Source: Epithemia pelagica (taxonomy: Eukaryota; Bacillariophyta; Bacillariophyceae; Surirellales; Surirellaceae). Taken from it: a DNA stretch of 64,000 nucleotides. Under the pieces are notes generated by a model. It was not told the DNA's origin. It worked only from the letters and a program-made list of their open reading frames with translations, and ran no database searches. Below are positions 45,656-55,090 of the stretch, piece by piece. The position numbers and the translations under genes are program-made. The stretch's first letter is position 1, and every line of letters starts with the position of its first letter. The stretch spans positions 1,798,001 to 1,862,000 of the forward strand of contig OX337234.1 in the NCBI GenBank assembly GCA_946965045.2. Direction: 5' to 3'.

Positions 45656-46060
45656 ACATATGATACAGGTGCAACTGTGGTGGGAATGAATTTACATGTT
45701 AGGAGTTGGATGTCATTTGAAATTTTCTAAATCACAGGAACCATTCTTAAGAGGGGTGAGTGGCAATGTCATGATGGGTATGAAATTTTCTGTATAGTCA
45801 GGTGGGACACATATACAGGTAAAACTGTGAGTGGAATGAATTTACATGTTGGGAGTTAGGTGACTGTTGTGAAAGTTGCTGAGGAATCACACAAACACAA
45901 ACCCTTCTTATGAGGGGGGGGGGGGGGGGCATGAATGTTAATGCCGTGATGGGAATGAAATTTCCTGTGTTGCCTGTGATGGGAATGACAGTTTTTGCGG
46001 GAATGATGAATGTTTTGACACTCACAAAAAATGTGGTTGTGTCAACTCACCATTGTGAAG
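45640..46060 (+). repeat. About 150-bp unit, two copies, with a G16 tract
   Basis: AGTCAGGTGG.ACACATAT followed by ACAGGT, GAATGAATTTACATGTT(A/G)GG and TTCTTA(A/T)GAGGGG occurs at 45647 and 45796. The second copy's GGGG has expanded to sixteen G (45914-45929). A short GTTGTCAA-type unit continues to 46060. Confidence 0.75.
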
Positions 46061-46757
46061 GTGAGGATGGGAAACTACGTGGGAAAAACATGGATTCCTT
46101 AAAGCAATGAGGGGATGCAGATGTGATGCGGAATGTGACAAGCGATCCCATAAATTCAGATCAATTCATTAAAAACCATTGTTGTAGTGCTTGAGGCCAT
46201 GGTAAGCTTATAGTCCATTTGCATCATGATGTTTTATGATTTGCCTCTGATACATCATGATCTATTCATTTGTTGTCCAACACTATTGACCAGAGTAACA
46301 ACTACGATCAGGCGACTGAATCTCCACTGGGGATGAGAGCCAGTGTTGGCAGTTCCAGGCCATCAAAGCTTACTCCCACCAGAACCAAAAAGTATCGGAT
46401 TCCCATGATGCAGAAGGGAGTGACCAAGACTATGGCAGGCAAAAAGGGGCCAACGATTACGGAGGTACATAAGGAGCAGTGTGGCCCAGGTAGAATGCCA
46501 TCAAGTTCTTGGATTGATTCGGATATGTTGAGTTCACAATCGAACCCGTCGCTCCGGCTGTGGTCGACAATTCCCCCAGCATATAACGTGGACCAGGATA
46601 GTCGTAAAATAATGAATTTACTATATATATCTTGAGTTCGCAATCGAGGTACCTGCGGATATGCCATAGTTTGTAAGTGTGGTCCGCACCTAATTCACAG
46701 GAAATAGTTATTCGTGGTTTTCAATTCCAAAGTCTAGTGGAAGCTGGTGTAATGCTC
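46061..46757. other. No recognisable gene
   Basis: A 121-residue plus-strand frame (46270-46635; basic TRTKKYRIPMMQKGVTKTMA) has no known family and an uncertain start. Confidence 0.4.
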
Positions 46758-46997
46758 CTACTCCCAGTACGAGTAGGTGCAAGTAGGAGTGTCCCACGAT
46801 GTCGGTGGTAAGTGCTGCGTGGTGGTTGCGGGTAGATCAGTCATGGCAGCTGTAAATGTAGTGCCAGGATAATGGACAGAAAATGTGTGTGGGAGTACCG
46901 GAAAAACGTTTCCATCGAGATAACGGTCGTATACTTGTTCGAAACGGTCAGATTCCACTATTCCGTAGGTCCTGGTGACTTTGAGCTTCCACATCAT
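46758..46997 (-). CDS. Small hypothetical reading frame, 79 residues
   Basis: MMWKLKVTRTYGIVESDRFE opens a short frame with a balanced composition (VYDRYLDGNVFPVLPHTFSV) and a Thr/Pro-rich end. It lies between repeats and the helicase gene. No family, signal peptide or membrane helix is seen. It may be an exon or chance. Confidence 0.2.
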   Translation of the reverse strand: MMWKLKVTRTYGIVESDRFEQVYDRYLDGNVFPVLPHTFSVHYPGTTFTAAMTDLPATTTQHLPPTSWDTPTCTYSYWE

Positions 46998-47520
46998 TGA
47001 AAGTGGACCTGGATCATTTCAAGGACCAAAGACAAAAAGTCCTTAGAGACCGACATCAAATGTCTGTGACTCCTACAGTAGAGCTTGTTTTTAGTGTAAA
47101 CTAGAGTATGCTTTTGCAGCTGGCGCGACGCCTGCCGTCGGTCATTTATTAATTTAGTTCCATATTTTGCGCAATCTTGGTAGAAGAGTTGTGGCCATCT
47201 CCAGACCTCTGAGCCTAGACGGCTTACCCGACTCGTTCATACGTGAATCGTTGATCTTTTTGATGAACTCCGGAGGTACGGAAACCCAAAAAAACGGTAC
47301 CTGTGCATAGCTAGGTATAGAGTTAGTCCGTGGGTCTAGGTAGTGGAGCTCAATTCGTTCAGGTTAACTCGGACTCCACATCTGAGTTCCCTCTTTTCTT
47401 TTATTTCTAATCACACCGCCACCATGTAGTGATTGGTGAAAACACTGAGCTGTGAATCTTTTGTGGTCAAAGTCCAAAACAAATGATCAGGATCTTCTTC
47501 ATGGAAGTGTTTTGCTAGTT
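46998..47520. other. Downstream flank of the helicase gene, no gene seen
   Basis: No frame of interest. It should contain the 3' untranslated region of the helicase gene on the minus strand. Confidence 0.5.
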
Positions 47521-49558
47521 TTAGTGATGGAAACCAGAGCCTCTTCTATTTGTATGGAAGCGGTTTCGATCGTTGAACGGGCGGCCTCTGTGCACATTTC
47601 TGCCATGTGAGCTACTATGTCCTCTGCCGTACTCACCCCCAGAGCGACCATTGAAAGTTCGATGTTGCCGAGGACCACCACCACGACCAGCATTTTGATT
47701 CCTGCCTTGGTCTCTACGACCAGAGCCTGACGACACAATAGTTGGCCTGCTGTTCATTGCTGCCAAGCACCTGGCGACCACCTCCACGTGATCCGGCGAT
47801 GTTGCGAGCAAGTTTTCCGCTCCTTCTCTGTACTTGTCCACTGCACTGCCTGGCACTGCTTTCAGTTTGTTCAAGGCCGTTTCGGTCTCCAACGCTATCA
47901 AATCATTATCTGACGGGGGATCTAAAACTTCAAAGCGAAACTCATGTCCCAATTCTTTTTCGATATAAAACAAGTCTCTCTTTTCATAGTGTCGGAATAT
48001 AACAAGCGATGTTCCCTCTCGGCCAGCTCTCCCCGTTCGTCCCGATCTGTGGACATAAGTATCAGTGTTTGATGGAGGGCCTATCTGAACAACAAGGTCA
48101 ACTTCCTTGATATCAATTCTGTTGGAAAACATAAAACAAGACTGAGAACAAAGTAAAAGTACAAGACTTGTTCACCGCGTGCAGCACACTTACCCTCGAG
48201 CAGCGACATCAGTTGCGACAAGGACATTAAAGTTTCCTCTGCGAAATCCATCCAAGGTCTTATCTCGTTGCATCTGAGAGTGGTCGCCATGAAGCGACGC
48301 GGCCATCAACGTCTGAAATACTCCCGACATGACAAGTTCGTCGGCTTCTCGCTTTGTACTTGTAAAAATAATTGTTTTGCCATGCGCGCTCTTTTTGGTG
48401 TCATTATCCGCCTTCTTGTGAGATAATTGGAGCCGGATGACGTTTTCCAATATGGAATAGATTTCATGGTCGGCGCCAGGGACTCGCACGGCGATATGGC
48501 GCACGGTTGTGGCAACCCGGGCACCTCCTTCATCGCTGGTGGCGTCAATTGAAAATGGATCCGTCTGGTACTGACGACCAATCCGCTTCACCCAGTCAGG
48601 GGTCGTGGCAGAAAACATGAGACTTTGCGGCTTTTCCTTATTCGCCGTGCCCATCTTCCCAAGAACCTGTTCCACCTGCTGAGAAAAGCCCATGTTCAGC
48701 ATTTCGTCGGCTTCATCCAACACTGAAATGTTACATTCACTCAAGTCCAGATTTCCCGACTCAAGGTGGTCAACCAGTCTACCAGGAGTTCCCACCAAAA
48801 TATCTAAACCGGCCAGAAGCGCGTCCATTTGGGGGTTGTAAGAAACTCCACCATGAAAAACTGCAACACGGAGACCTAGAAGATCAGCATACATGGAGAG
48901 TTCGTCGGAGACTTGGCGAGCAAGCTCCCGTGTGGGACATAGCACCACCATCGAGGGTTTCCGTCCCCGCGCCATGCGACCGCTGGTGTTGCGGGTTCCT
49001 TTCTGGACAGTCAGATCCACAAGTCTAGTCATTGTTGGGAGTCCAAACGCCAGAGTCTTCCCGGTACCTGTTCGGGACCGACCAATTACATCTCGCCCCT
49101 GGAGGACTGGTTCAAACGACGCTCCCTGAACAGGCGTGAAGGTTGTAATGCCGCGACGATTCAGCAGCCTTATAATGTCTGGGCTAAGACCAGCATCAAT
49201 CCAATGTGGATTTGAAGTCGACAAGAATTCCTCGCTGTCGTCGACAGAGGCCTGATATACAACCGCACTTTCGGTTAGCTAGAAAGACATCTCCTCATCA
49301 CAAGAACGAATCAGCACGTACAGAACTTTCGTACTCTGCCATTGGCGCAGGAAATGCAGTCTTCATACTGGGGGAATAGCATCGGATCTGACTTGCAACA
49401 AGATGGTGCTTGTTGCTACCGGTAGCTTCGACGATACCCCCGTCGGATTCAAGGAATTTGAAGCACGACCGGTCATGCGTCGTGAGGAGAGACGCAGGAT
49501 ACGTTCGCGTGTTTGCCACGCGGCTCAAACATCGCAACAGTGATTTCGACATCGTCAT
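47521..49558 (-). CDS. DEAD-box RNA helicase, GUCT/RGG type, probably mitochondrial
   Basis: ATP-dependent RNA helicase. Exons 49558-49322, 49278-48194 and 48118-47521 join in frame to 639 residues. Introns of 43 nt (GTACGT..CTAG, unusually short) and 75 nt (GTAAGT..CAACAG) are inferred. The second exon has an upstream stop and no good start, which is why the first is needed. Motifs: Q motif TFTPVQ (about 126-130), SRTGTGKT (147-154), PTRELA (194), TPGR (243), DEAD (267-270), SAT, TDVAARG across the second intron, HRSGRTGRAGR. SRTGTGKT and a following GUCT-like segment (LNKLKAVPGSAVDKYREGAE) place it with the DDX21/RH3/PMH-type helicases. The Gly/Arg tail (GRGGG, GRSGG, RRGSG) binds RNA. The start MTMSKSLLRCLSRVANTRTY is Arg/Ser-rich with no acid, suggesting mitochondrial import; there is no diatom plastid ASAF motif. 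A role in organelle RNA folding or ribosome assembly is inferred. Confidence 0.93.
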
Positions 49559-49970
49559 TAGTCACAATAAAACAATCCGGCTTTCTGCAAAAAGTTGATA
49601 TCCTCGAATTCCGTTTAGATCGTTTTCTCTGCCAGCATCGAAGGTCCAAGAAAGATTTTCTGGGCGACTTTGGAGTGAACAGAAAAATCTCACCAGCTCA
49701 GCTGTCCTGGGTGCCTGGGTGGTTCACAGGAAGATCAGTCTGGAGCAAAGGACGGACGATGGATGGTCGCATGTGATGATTATATGCGACTCGTGTGTGT
49801 ACCGTTGGAGTTGGAGGTTGGAGGGCGTTTTTGGTCGGAGCTTTGTTCACGCACGACAAGAAATGACCTTAGAATTGCACCGCTCCGTTGTCTGTTGACT
49901 TGTCGTGACTTTCGCTGTCTTCTGTCGATTATTCCAATCCATTGAACTGTGTCCGGTCTCCAAGTGAACC
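49559..49970. promoter_or_regulatory. Shared divergent promoter region
   Basis: 412 bp between the start codons of the helicase (minus) and the PRA1 gene (plus), so both promoters must lie here. I see no convincing TATA box. Overlapping frames inside it lack motifs. Confidence 0.5.
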
Positions 49971-50881
49971 ATGTCGAATCAACCAGGGAATCCGTCCGCA
50001 GCTGGGACCGCATCATCCATAATGGGTGTAATGACCATGGCGTAAGTCCCACCTTCGCGCGGTCATTGCCTGGACTATGGCGCACGTCTTCCTCCGATGG
50101 ACCCGTCGACCAGATCTCCATGTGCGACCTTGACTTGTTAATGGCATTCTAGTCTCTCACATTGAAATCACAATACTTCGTTTCCAGGAAGGAGAAATGG
50201 GATGCGAGTGGAGCCAGCGAAGCGATGGGTCGGGTTTCTGCTTCGATCCCCGATTCTACCAAGAAATATGTGAGCGGTGTGTTCAAACGGGAACACTTGC
50301 GATCATTCGCTGTCTTTTTTGGCATTGGAGAGGACCGCCCTTTCTATCTTGAAAGCACCCCGTCTCTCCTCATGGACCGGTTGCGCCACAATGCAATGTT
50401 CTTCTACCTCAATTACCTTCTCTTGACCGCAATTTTGTTCTGTCTTACTCTGATCATAAGTCCATCAGCAATTATTGAAATGGCCCTGTTAGCTGCTGCA
50501 TGGATGTGGATAATCCGTGCTTCGCAATCCGGAAGTCTAAAAATCGCCAGTGAGTATTCGATGATTTCTTCAAAGAAATTCCAGGCCAATCACTTCGTCG
50601 TTGTTCTTACAGTTTTGTGTGTTCTTTTAGATATTACCATACCGCAACAAACTGCCACTATTATCATGGGTGTCATCTCAATCTTTGTGCTCCTATACGT
50701 GCTCTCTGGAATATTCTGGTGGACGCTGTTCACGAGTGGGTTCTTTGTTGCGGTTCATGCGTTTATGAGAGATGCCAGTTTACACAAAGATATGGAAGAT
50801 GTTGTTGCAATGGAGGGTGACATGAATATTGGCGGTGAGGATGCCGCCTTCCTGAACGTTGCATCTGTGGATCAGGTGTAA
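49971..50881 (+). CDS. PRA1-family membrane protein
   Basis: Exons 49971-50041 and 50188-50881, joined across a 146-nt GTAAGT..TTTCCAG intron, give 254 residues. MSNQPGNPSAAGTASSIMGV opens the protein, and the joint reads ATGGC|G. The order of parts is that of prenylated Rab acceptor proteins: cytosolic N-terminus with FKREHLRSFAVFFGIGEDRP, then two long hydrophobic hairpins (residues about 120-165, FFYLNYLLLTAILFCLTLII; and about 185-235, ILDITIPQQ-type turn then IIMGVISIFVLLYVLSGIFW), and a short acidic tail (DMEDVVAMEGDM). Family members sit in ER and Golgi membranes, bind prenylated Rab GTPases and assist vesicle traffic. Intact; divergent from the helicase gene. Confidence 0.88.
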
Positions 50882-51390
50882 ACTAATTCAAAATTTTCAT
50901 TACCGCGACCTTAATTGACCGACGAGAATGGACTAATCCTACCAGGTGTATTGAGAAGGGGTGAAGACTACCGCACCACTGATTACTTCAGATATACTTG
51001 GTGATCTGCTTGATATCATCGGCATCCATTTTCCACTTAAAGCAGACTTTTCGGTCAACCCTTGAAGAGCGATAAGATCATAACAATGCTCCAAGTAACA
51101 GAAATCATGGTCATCATTTCCATCCTGCTAGTAGGTCTTATCAAGCGACAGAGCTGTGAACTCTCGGTTTGTGTCCAGGTTGATCGAACTCGTTGTTACC
51201 TGGGGAGGTGACTCAACCAAGCACCAGAAAATCGATTCGACTCGACTGATTGCACCTGTCCTCAGCTGAAAGACAGGGAAAGATCGACCAAGTCACTCTC
51301 TCCGAGTGCTGTACTCTCAGTCATTCTAACAGGAATTCGCTCGTCGATGGAGGTTCCTCAAATCCATCTACTGCCCAAAAAAGTACCAAG
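50882..51390. other. Convergent 3' intergenic region
   Basis: 509 bp between the ends of the PRA1 gene and the TrmO-like gene. It must hold both 3' untranslated regions and polyadenylation signals; no other gene is seen. Confidence 0.6.
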
Positions 51391-52545
51391 CTACGCCTTG
51401 GCACCTGAAAAGACAAGAGGTACACCATCGACAAAAGGCATTGAAGCCGTCTCGAACTTCAACACATTCACGACTTCAACCAAAGTTGAGCTTCGTATGT
51501 GAAAGAAAACTTGACAGTTACCAAACAGCATGCTGTAACTTTCTCCATTATCGGATGCGGTACCGCGTGCATTCCGCTTCAACCCCTTGTGTGACGAACG
51601 AGGATCCTGGGCCAAGACTTCTTTGATGGCGCATGCAGCTGTTTCTTCACCATTGTTCTGGCTGGTGTACAAAGGTGCCAACTGTCCATTAACAACAATG
51701 TCCCGTAATTGCTGTAAAGCGACATCCGTAAACGAGATCTCTGGGAAAACATCGGATTCTTTTACCCAGTCGGGTACTCTGAAACCACTCCCATGACTTC
51801 CCATGTCCACGAATACAGAAGATATCATCTTGCTGTGATAAAAATTTGGAATGTCCCAAGGAACGCACGGCTTGACATCATAAACTGGGGTTCCATTGAC
51901 CAAATCCAACCCGACTACATGGAGTTGCTTTGCTGAAGAATCCCAACTTTGAAGCTGGACCAAGCTTAGTCCAATAGCGTTTGGTCGATGAGGTGATCGG
52001 GTTGCCAACTGTCCGACTTTTTGTCCACCCGCTCTTGGAGGACGGATTTTTGTTTTCTGTGTTTTGCCTTCCGCTTGAATATTTGTGTTTGCGTGGAAGC
52101 CAAAAATAATCCAAAGGTGACTGTACGCGTCAATTCCATCCAGTGCTGCACTTTGACAGCTAAAATGAATAATCCCACGACTTGACGGTACCAGCTGAGA
52201 TTGCCGTGGAGTGCCCATGCGTTTTGTAAACGGAGATTCAACGGTGCCAATACAACGTAGCAACAAAAGATGCGAGGCCACGTCCTCTTCGGTACGCGTT
52301 TCTTGCTTTCGCAAACGTTCGAGTTTAAGTTGCTGCAACTCTTTCTGAACGGTTCGTAGTTTCACCTCGGCTCGTATTCTTCCTGTCCTCTCCTCCTGAC
52401 ACCGTTGATTGGTTTGGTCTAACGTTTGCCTGTCAAGACTTCGATATACCACAGCAGCGGCCACAGCGAAAAGAGAAAGGACGCAACAGGAGACAACAAT
52501 TTCACTGAATAACCCTCCCTCATTTGTTTTCTGTCGTATCTCCAT
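51391..52545 (-). CDS. TrmO-type tRNA N6-adenine methyltransferase, membrane-anchored
   Basis: A single exon of 384 residues from ATG 52543-52545. Residues about 15-35 (IVVSCCVLSLFAVAAAVVYR) form a membrane helix or signal anchor, followed by a coiled coil (VKLRTVQKELQQLKLERLRK). The TrmO (YaeB/TsaA-like) domain spans about 95-255: CIGTVESPFTKRMGTPRQSQ, GIDAYSHLWIIFGFH, PPRAGGQKVGQLATRSPHRP, NAIGLSLVQL and GTPVYDVKPCVPWDIP. Members use S-adenosylmethionine to methylate N6 of t6A37 in tRNAs reading ACN codons. The C-terminal third, with a separate NGESYSMLFGNCQVFFHIRS stretch, fits the longer eukaryotic (TRMO/C9orf156-like) proteins. The anchor suggests ER or organelle location, which is inference. 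No breaks. Confidence 0.9.
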   Translation of the reverse strand: MEIRQKTNEGGLFSEIVVSCCVLSLFAVAAAVVYRSLDRQTLDQTNQRCQEERTGRIRAEVKLRTVQKELQQLKLERLRKQETRTEEDVASHLLLLRCIGTVESPFTKRMGTPRQSQLVPSSRGIIHFSCQSAALDGIDAYSHLWIIFGFHANTNIQAEGKTQKTKIRPPRAGGQKVGQLATRSPHRPNAIGLSLVQLQSWDSSAKQLHVVGLDLVNGTPVYDVKPCVPWDIPNFYHSKMISSVFVDMGSHGSGFRVPDWVKESDVFPEISFTDVALQQLRDIVVNGQLAPLYTSQNNGEETAACAIKEVLAQDPRSSHKGLKRNARGTASDNGESYSMLFGNCQVFFHIRSSTLVEVVNVLKFETASMPFVDGVPLVFSGAKA

Positions 52546-52894
52546 TGTTTTCAGACTTTGGCGACGTAAATTATCTTGAGTGAAAGATCGTCAGATTCTC
52601 TCGGTCATTCATCAAGAACGCCTACCGAATTCCGACTCTCTATGACGACAAGCATTCGACCAATCGGTAGATTCGTTCAGAAATAATGAAACGCAGTAAT
52701 ATCGGGAAGGTACGGGAAAGGTCACCTTTCACCTCAACCTAGATCTTTGGCCACGTCATAGAAATTTACCTAGTCTAGAGATGTTCGAAGTACTATGATT
52801 CATCGAATAAAGCTAATAGAGATAGGTTAGTAATATTGGGAACTTGTAAAGAAGCTCAACCAATATCAGTCTCAGCACGACGTAGTCTATAAGA
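52546..52894. other. No gene; upstream flank of TrmO-like gene
   Basis: 349 bp with the promoter of the TrmO-like gene expected next to 52545. No repeat or motif of note. Confidence 0.55.
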
Positions 52895-53719
52895 TCAAGT
52901 TTGTTCGTTCGAGTTGTCCACCATGTTTGCATCGTCGTCGTTGTTGAGGTCGGCTCCGTCGTTGTTGTCGCTGTTCTCGTGGCCGCGTGGAGTTTTGTAT
53001 GCACGACGAGCACGACGTGACTCGGGAGTGTTTGACAGCGTGGACAGATTTGAACAGATTGTCGAATTGCTGTCCGACTGACGGCGTGACGACGATCTGT
53101 AAGGAGAAGCAGGGAACTGACCGATTGAAACTGACCCTGGGACAGAGGCAGTAGGATAGAGCGGAATTTCGGCAGTAGATTTGACAGACATGTCATCAGC
53201 AGAGGTCAAGGAGTAGGATCCTTGTTGACGGCCAAGTAGCTCGACGTGCATGTGCTTGGACCCATCGGGATAACAGTAGATGTTGATCCCATTGAAGTTA
53301 GGATCTTCACTCTCATTCACGTAGCGGTTCTCAACGGGGAAGGGCAACTTCAAGCGGAACTCATCGATGAGATGCTCCGATCGCTCTTTCTTCAACTTCT
53401 CGAGCATCGAGCGACGGGCAATGATCTTCGGATGCATGGTCATGATATCCGAAACGAGTTTTGCCGTGTTCCCACTCATGTCATTCTTGACGACGTCTCT
53501 ATTCAACGTGAAGGAGTTGAAGGCTAACTCGGCCGACGTCATGTAGGTATTCATCACAAGCGTGATGACGAGCTCCCAACCAGATGCTGAAACACGTACT
53601 CGGATGACGGGGTTATTGCCCGAAGGCAAAACCATCTGCAAGCTACAGCGCTTGCGGAGCTGGGGGTCCTTCCATATGTCCATAAAATATTGCATCGCAC
53701 TAAGGGTGGTCGACGTCAT
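52895..53719 (-). CDS. 274-residue protein of unknown function in the Harbinger cluster
   Basis: Not recognised. ATG at 53717-53719 opens an uninterrupted frame. The first two thirds look globular: MQYFMDIWKDPQLRKRCSLQ, then VRVSASGWELVITLVMNTYM, an Arg/Lys/Glu helix (IIARRSMLEKLKKERSEHLI) and LKLPFPVENRYVNESEDPNF. The last third is Ser-rich, then basic (RRARRAYKTPRGHE), then Asn/Asp-rich (DNNDGADLNNDDDANMVDNS). Its start overlaps, as ATGA, the stop of an alternative frame of the preceding gene, so the two may be one gene joined by splicing or a frame change. Same strand as that gene and divergent from the transposase. An accessory role in the transposon is inferred from position only. Confidence 0.6.
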   Translation of the reverse strand: MTSTTLSAMQYFMDIWKDPQLRKRCSLQMVLPSGNNPVIRVRVSASGWELVITLVMNTYMTSAELAFNSFTLNRDVVKNDMSGNTAKLVSDIMTMHPKIIARRSMLEKLKKERSEHLIDEFRLKLPFPVENRYVNESEDPNFNGINIYCYPDGSKHMHVELLGRQQGSYSLTSADDMSVKSTAEIPLYPTASVPGSVSIGQFPASPYRSSSRRQSDSNSTICSNLSTLSNTPESRRARRAYKTPRGHENSDNNDGADLNNDDDANMVDNSNEQT

Positions 53720-53735
53720 CGTAGTAAAACAACCT

Positions 53736-54394
53736 TCACACTAGAGGAGCTAGAGGCACTGCGAGAAGAAGTAGCATTTGATGCGCGCACAGTACGACTC
53801 GAGACTGAACCCCCCCACCACGACTCGTAGCAGAAGCGCGACTGGAAACCGAGCGGTCGTCTGACTGTCCCCCACCTCGACCAGACACGGAGGCAACCAT
53901 GGAAAAACCATCAATGGTCATACCGCCAGCAATGGTGGCACGATCATCCCCTTCTTCAGGGATTGTTGGGATCAACCCATGGTCTGCAACCATATAAAGA
54001 GGAAAAGGTAAGACAGGGGATTGATTTAGTCGAGAAGCAACGAGGGAAGAATTCACAGCAAGGAAGGAAGCAAGGATGGAAGGAAAACCACAATGCAACA
54101 ATCAAACTCACATTCGACTCCAGGGACATGGGAGGAGCGATCCATCACCTCTTTGAAGTGCTTCTTTCGACAGTTGGCAAGAGCAGAGGCCAATGCCTTG
54201 CAGGTGAACTTCTCGAAGTTCGGATACTTTCGCATCACTTGCGAAGCTGTCCACTCCTTCGGGATCAGGCCTTGCGAGACAAGAAGCTCAAGTTGCTTCG
54301 CCTCATCCCATTCCTTCGACCAGTTTGTAATCCTTCCTGAGCTACTAAACTTACAGCTAGGGGTTTGTGCATTAGGAGCTCGACGGGGTGCCAT
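53736..54394 (-). CDS. Harbinger-associated small protein, candidate DNA-binding
   Basis: Exons 54394-54112 and 53983-53736, joined across a 128-nt GTGAGT..GGTTGCAG intron, give 176 residues. MAPRRAPNAQTPSCKFSSSG is a basic start. The block WSKEWDEAKQLELLVSQGLI...TASQVMRKYPNFEKFTCKAL is tryptophan/Leu helical with spacing like a short Myb/SANT- or trihelix-type fold, ending in basic NCRKKHFKEV. PIF/Harbinger elements usually encode a Myb-like DNA-binding partner of the transposase, which fits; homology is not shown. After SGRGGGQSDDRSVSSRASAT a run of seven G (53810-53816) precedes a frame that becomes hydrophobic. One base of shift would instead keep a Ser/Arg-rich tail that ends at the ATG of the next gene, so a frame error at this run is likely. 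Confidence 0.55.
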
Positions 54395-55090
54395 GGTCGC
54401 AAAGCAAATGTCGTTTCCGATCTTCCTCTTTTGTGTTTGTTGAGAATGGGTGCAAAATGAATTGGTGTCGATCCGCAAAAAGGGAGAAAACGATGCTGCA
54501 CGCCTTGCGTGCAAGCAAGGTGAAACGCCGCACGTGCCCGTACCTTGTGACCAGTCGTATTTGAACAAGGTGTCATCGAGAAGTACACTAAATAGCGAAG
54601 AAGTTATTTAACAATTCTCTCCTTAGAAAAAAATGACGAAGAAAGGACATAGGGCGTCATTTTCTCGTCATTTTTTAGTACGGTGGAACTATGGTAGGGT
54701 CACCCTAGAAGTCACCTTACAGACGAGGTGAATGACGAGGTGACGTTTCTTTTACGAGAATCACTTTTTGTCTTTTCAGAAACAGAACTGTCTTTCAATG
54801 TGATTGCCGGATGACATTTAAATGAGTGAAAGATTTTCATTAAATGAAACTCATTGATCGGACATTCTTTATCATTCTGTTTCAGAAACAACGACAGACA
54901 CAACAATATGATACTTTGAGTGTGTCACATTGCAGTCACATTGTCACATACATGTCCTCACCAGTCGCCATTGCACGATTCATGGCAGAGGCACCTTCCT
55001 GGAATCTGGAATGTTTTTGCATGCCGAGAGAGTCGCACAAAGCATTGCAGTGAGGAAGGTTGATTGCTGCAACGACCCAACTAACAAATA
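54395..55090. promoter_or_regulatory. Divergent promoter region of the Harbinger cluster
   Basis: About 700 bp between the divergent small-protein gene and the transposase. It contains TGACGA/GAGGTGA repeats (54640-54745), the palindrome AGGGTCACCCT (54695-54705) and an imperfect inverted repeat around GATTTTCATTAAATGAAA (54830-54850). A short frame at 54949-55051 could be a 5' exon of the transposase, but I could not confirm a joint. Confidence 0.4.

Noticed and set aside
49780-50121. Minus-strand 113-residue frame
   Set aside because: It overlaps the first exon and intron of the PRA1 gene and the promoter region, with no motif.
54265-54588. Longer 5' extension of the small Harbinger protein (to 54568 or 54588)
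   Set aside because: The internal ATG at 54394 (MAPRRAP) starts the coherent basic segment; the upstream part is Cys/Ser-rich and promoter-like.
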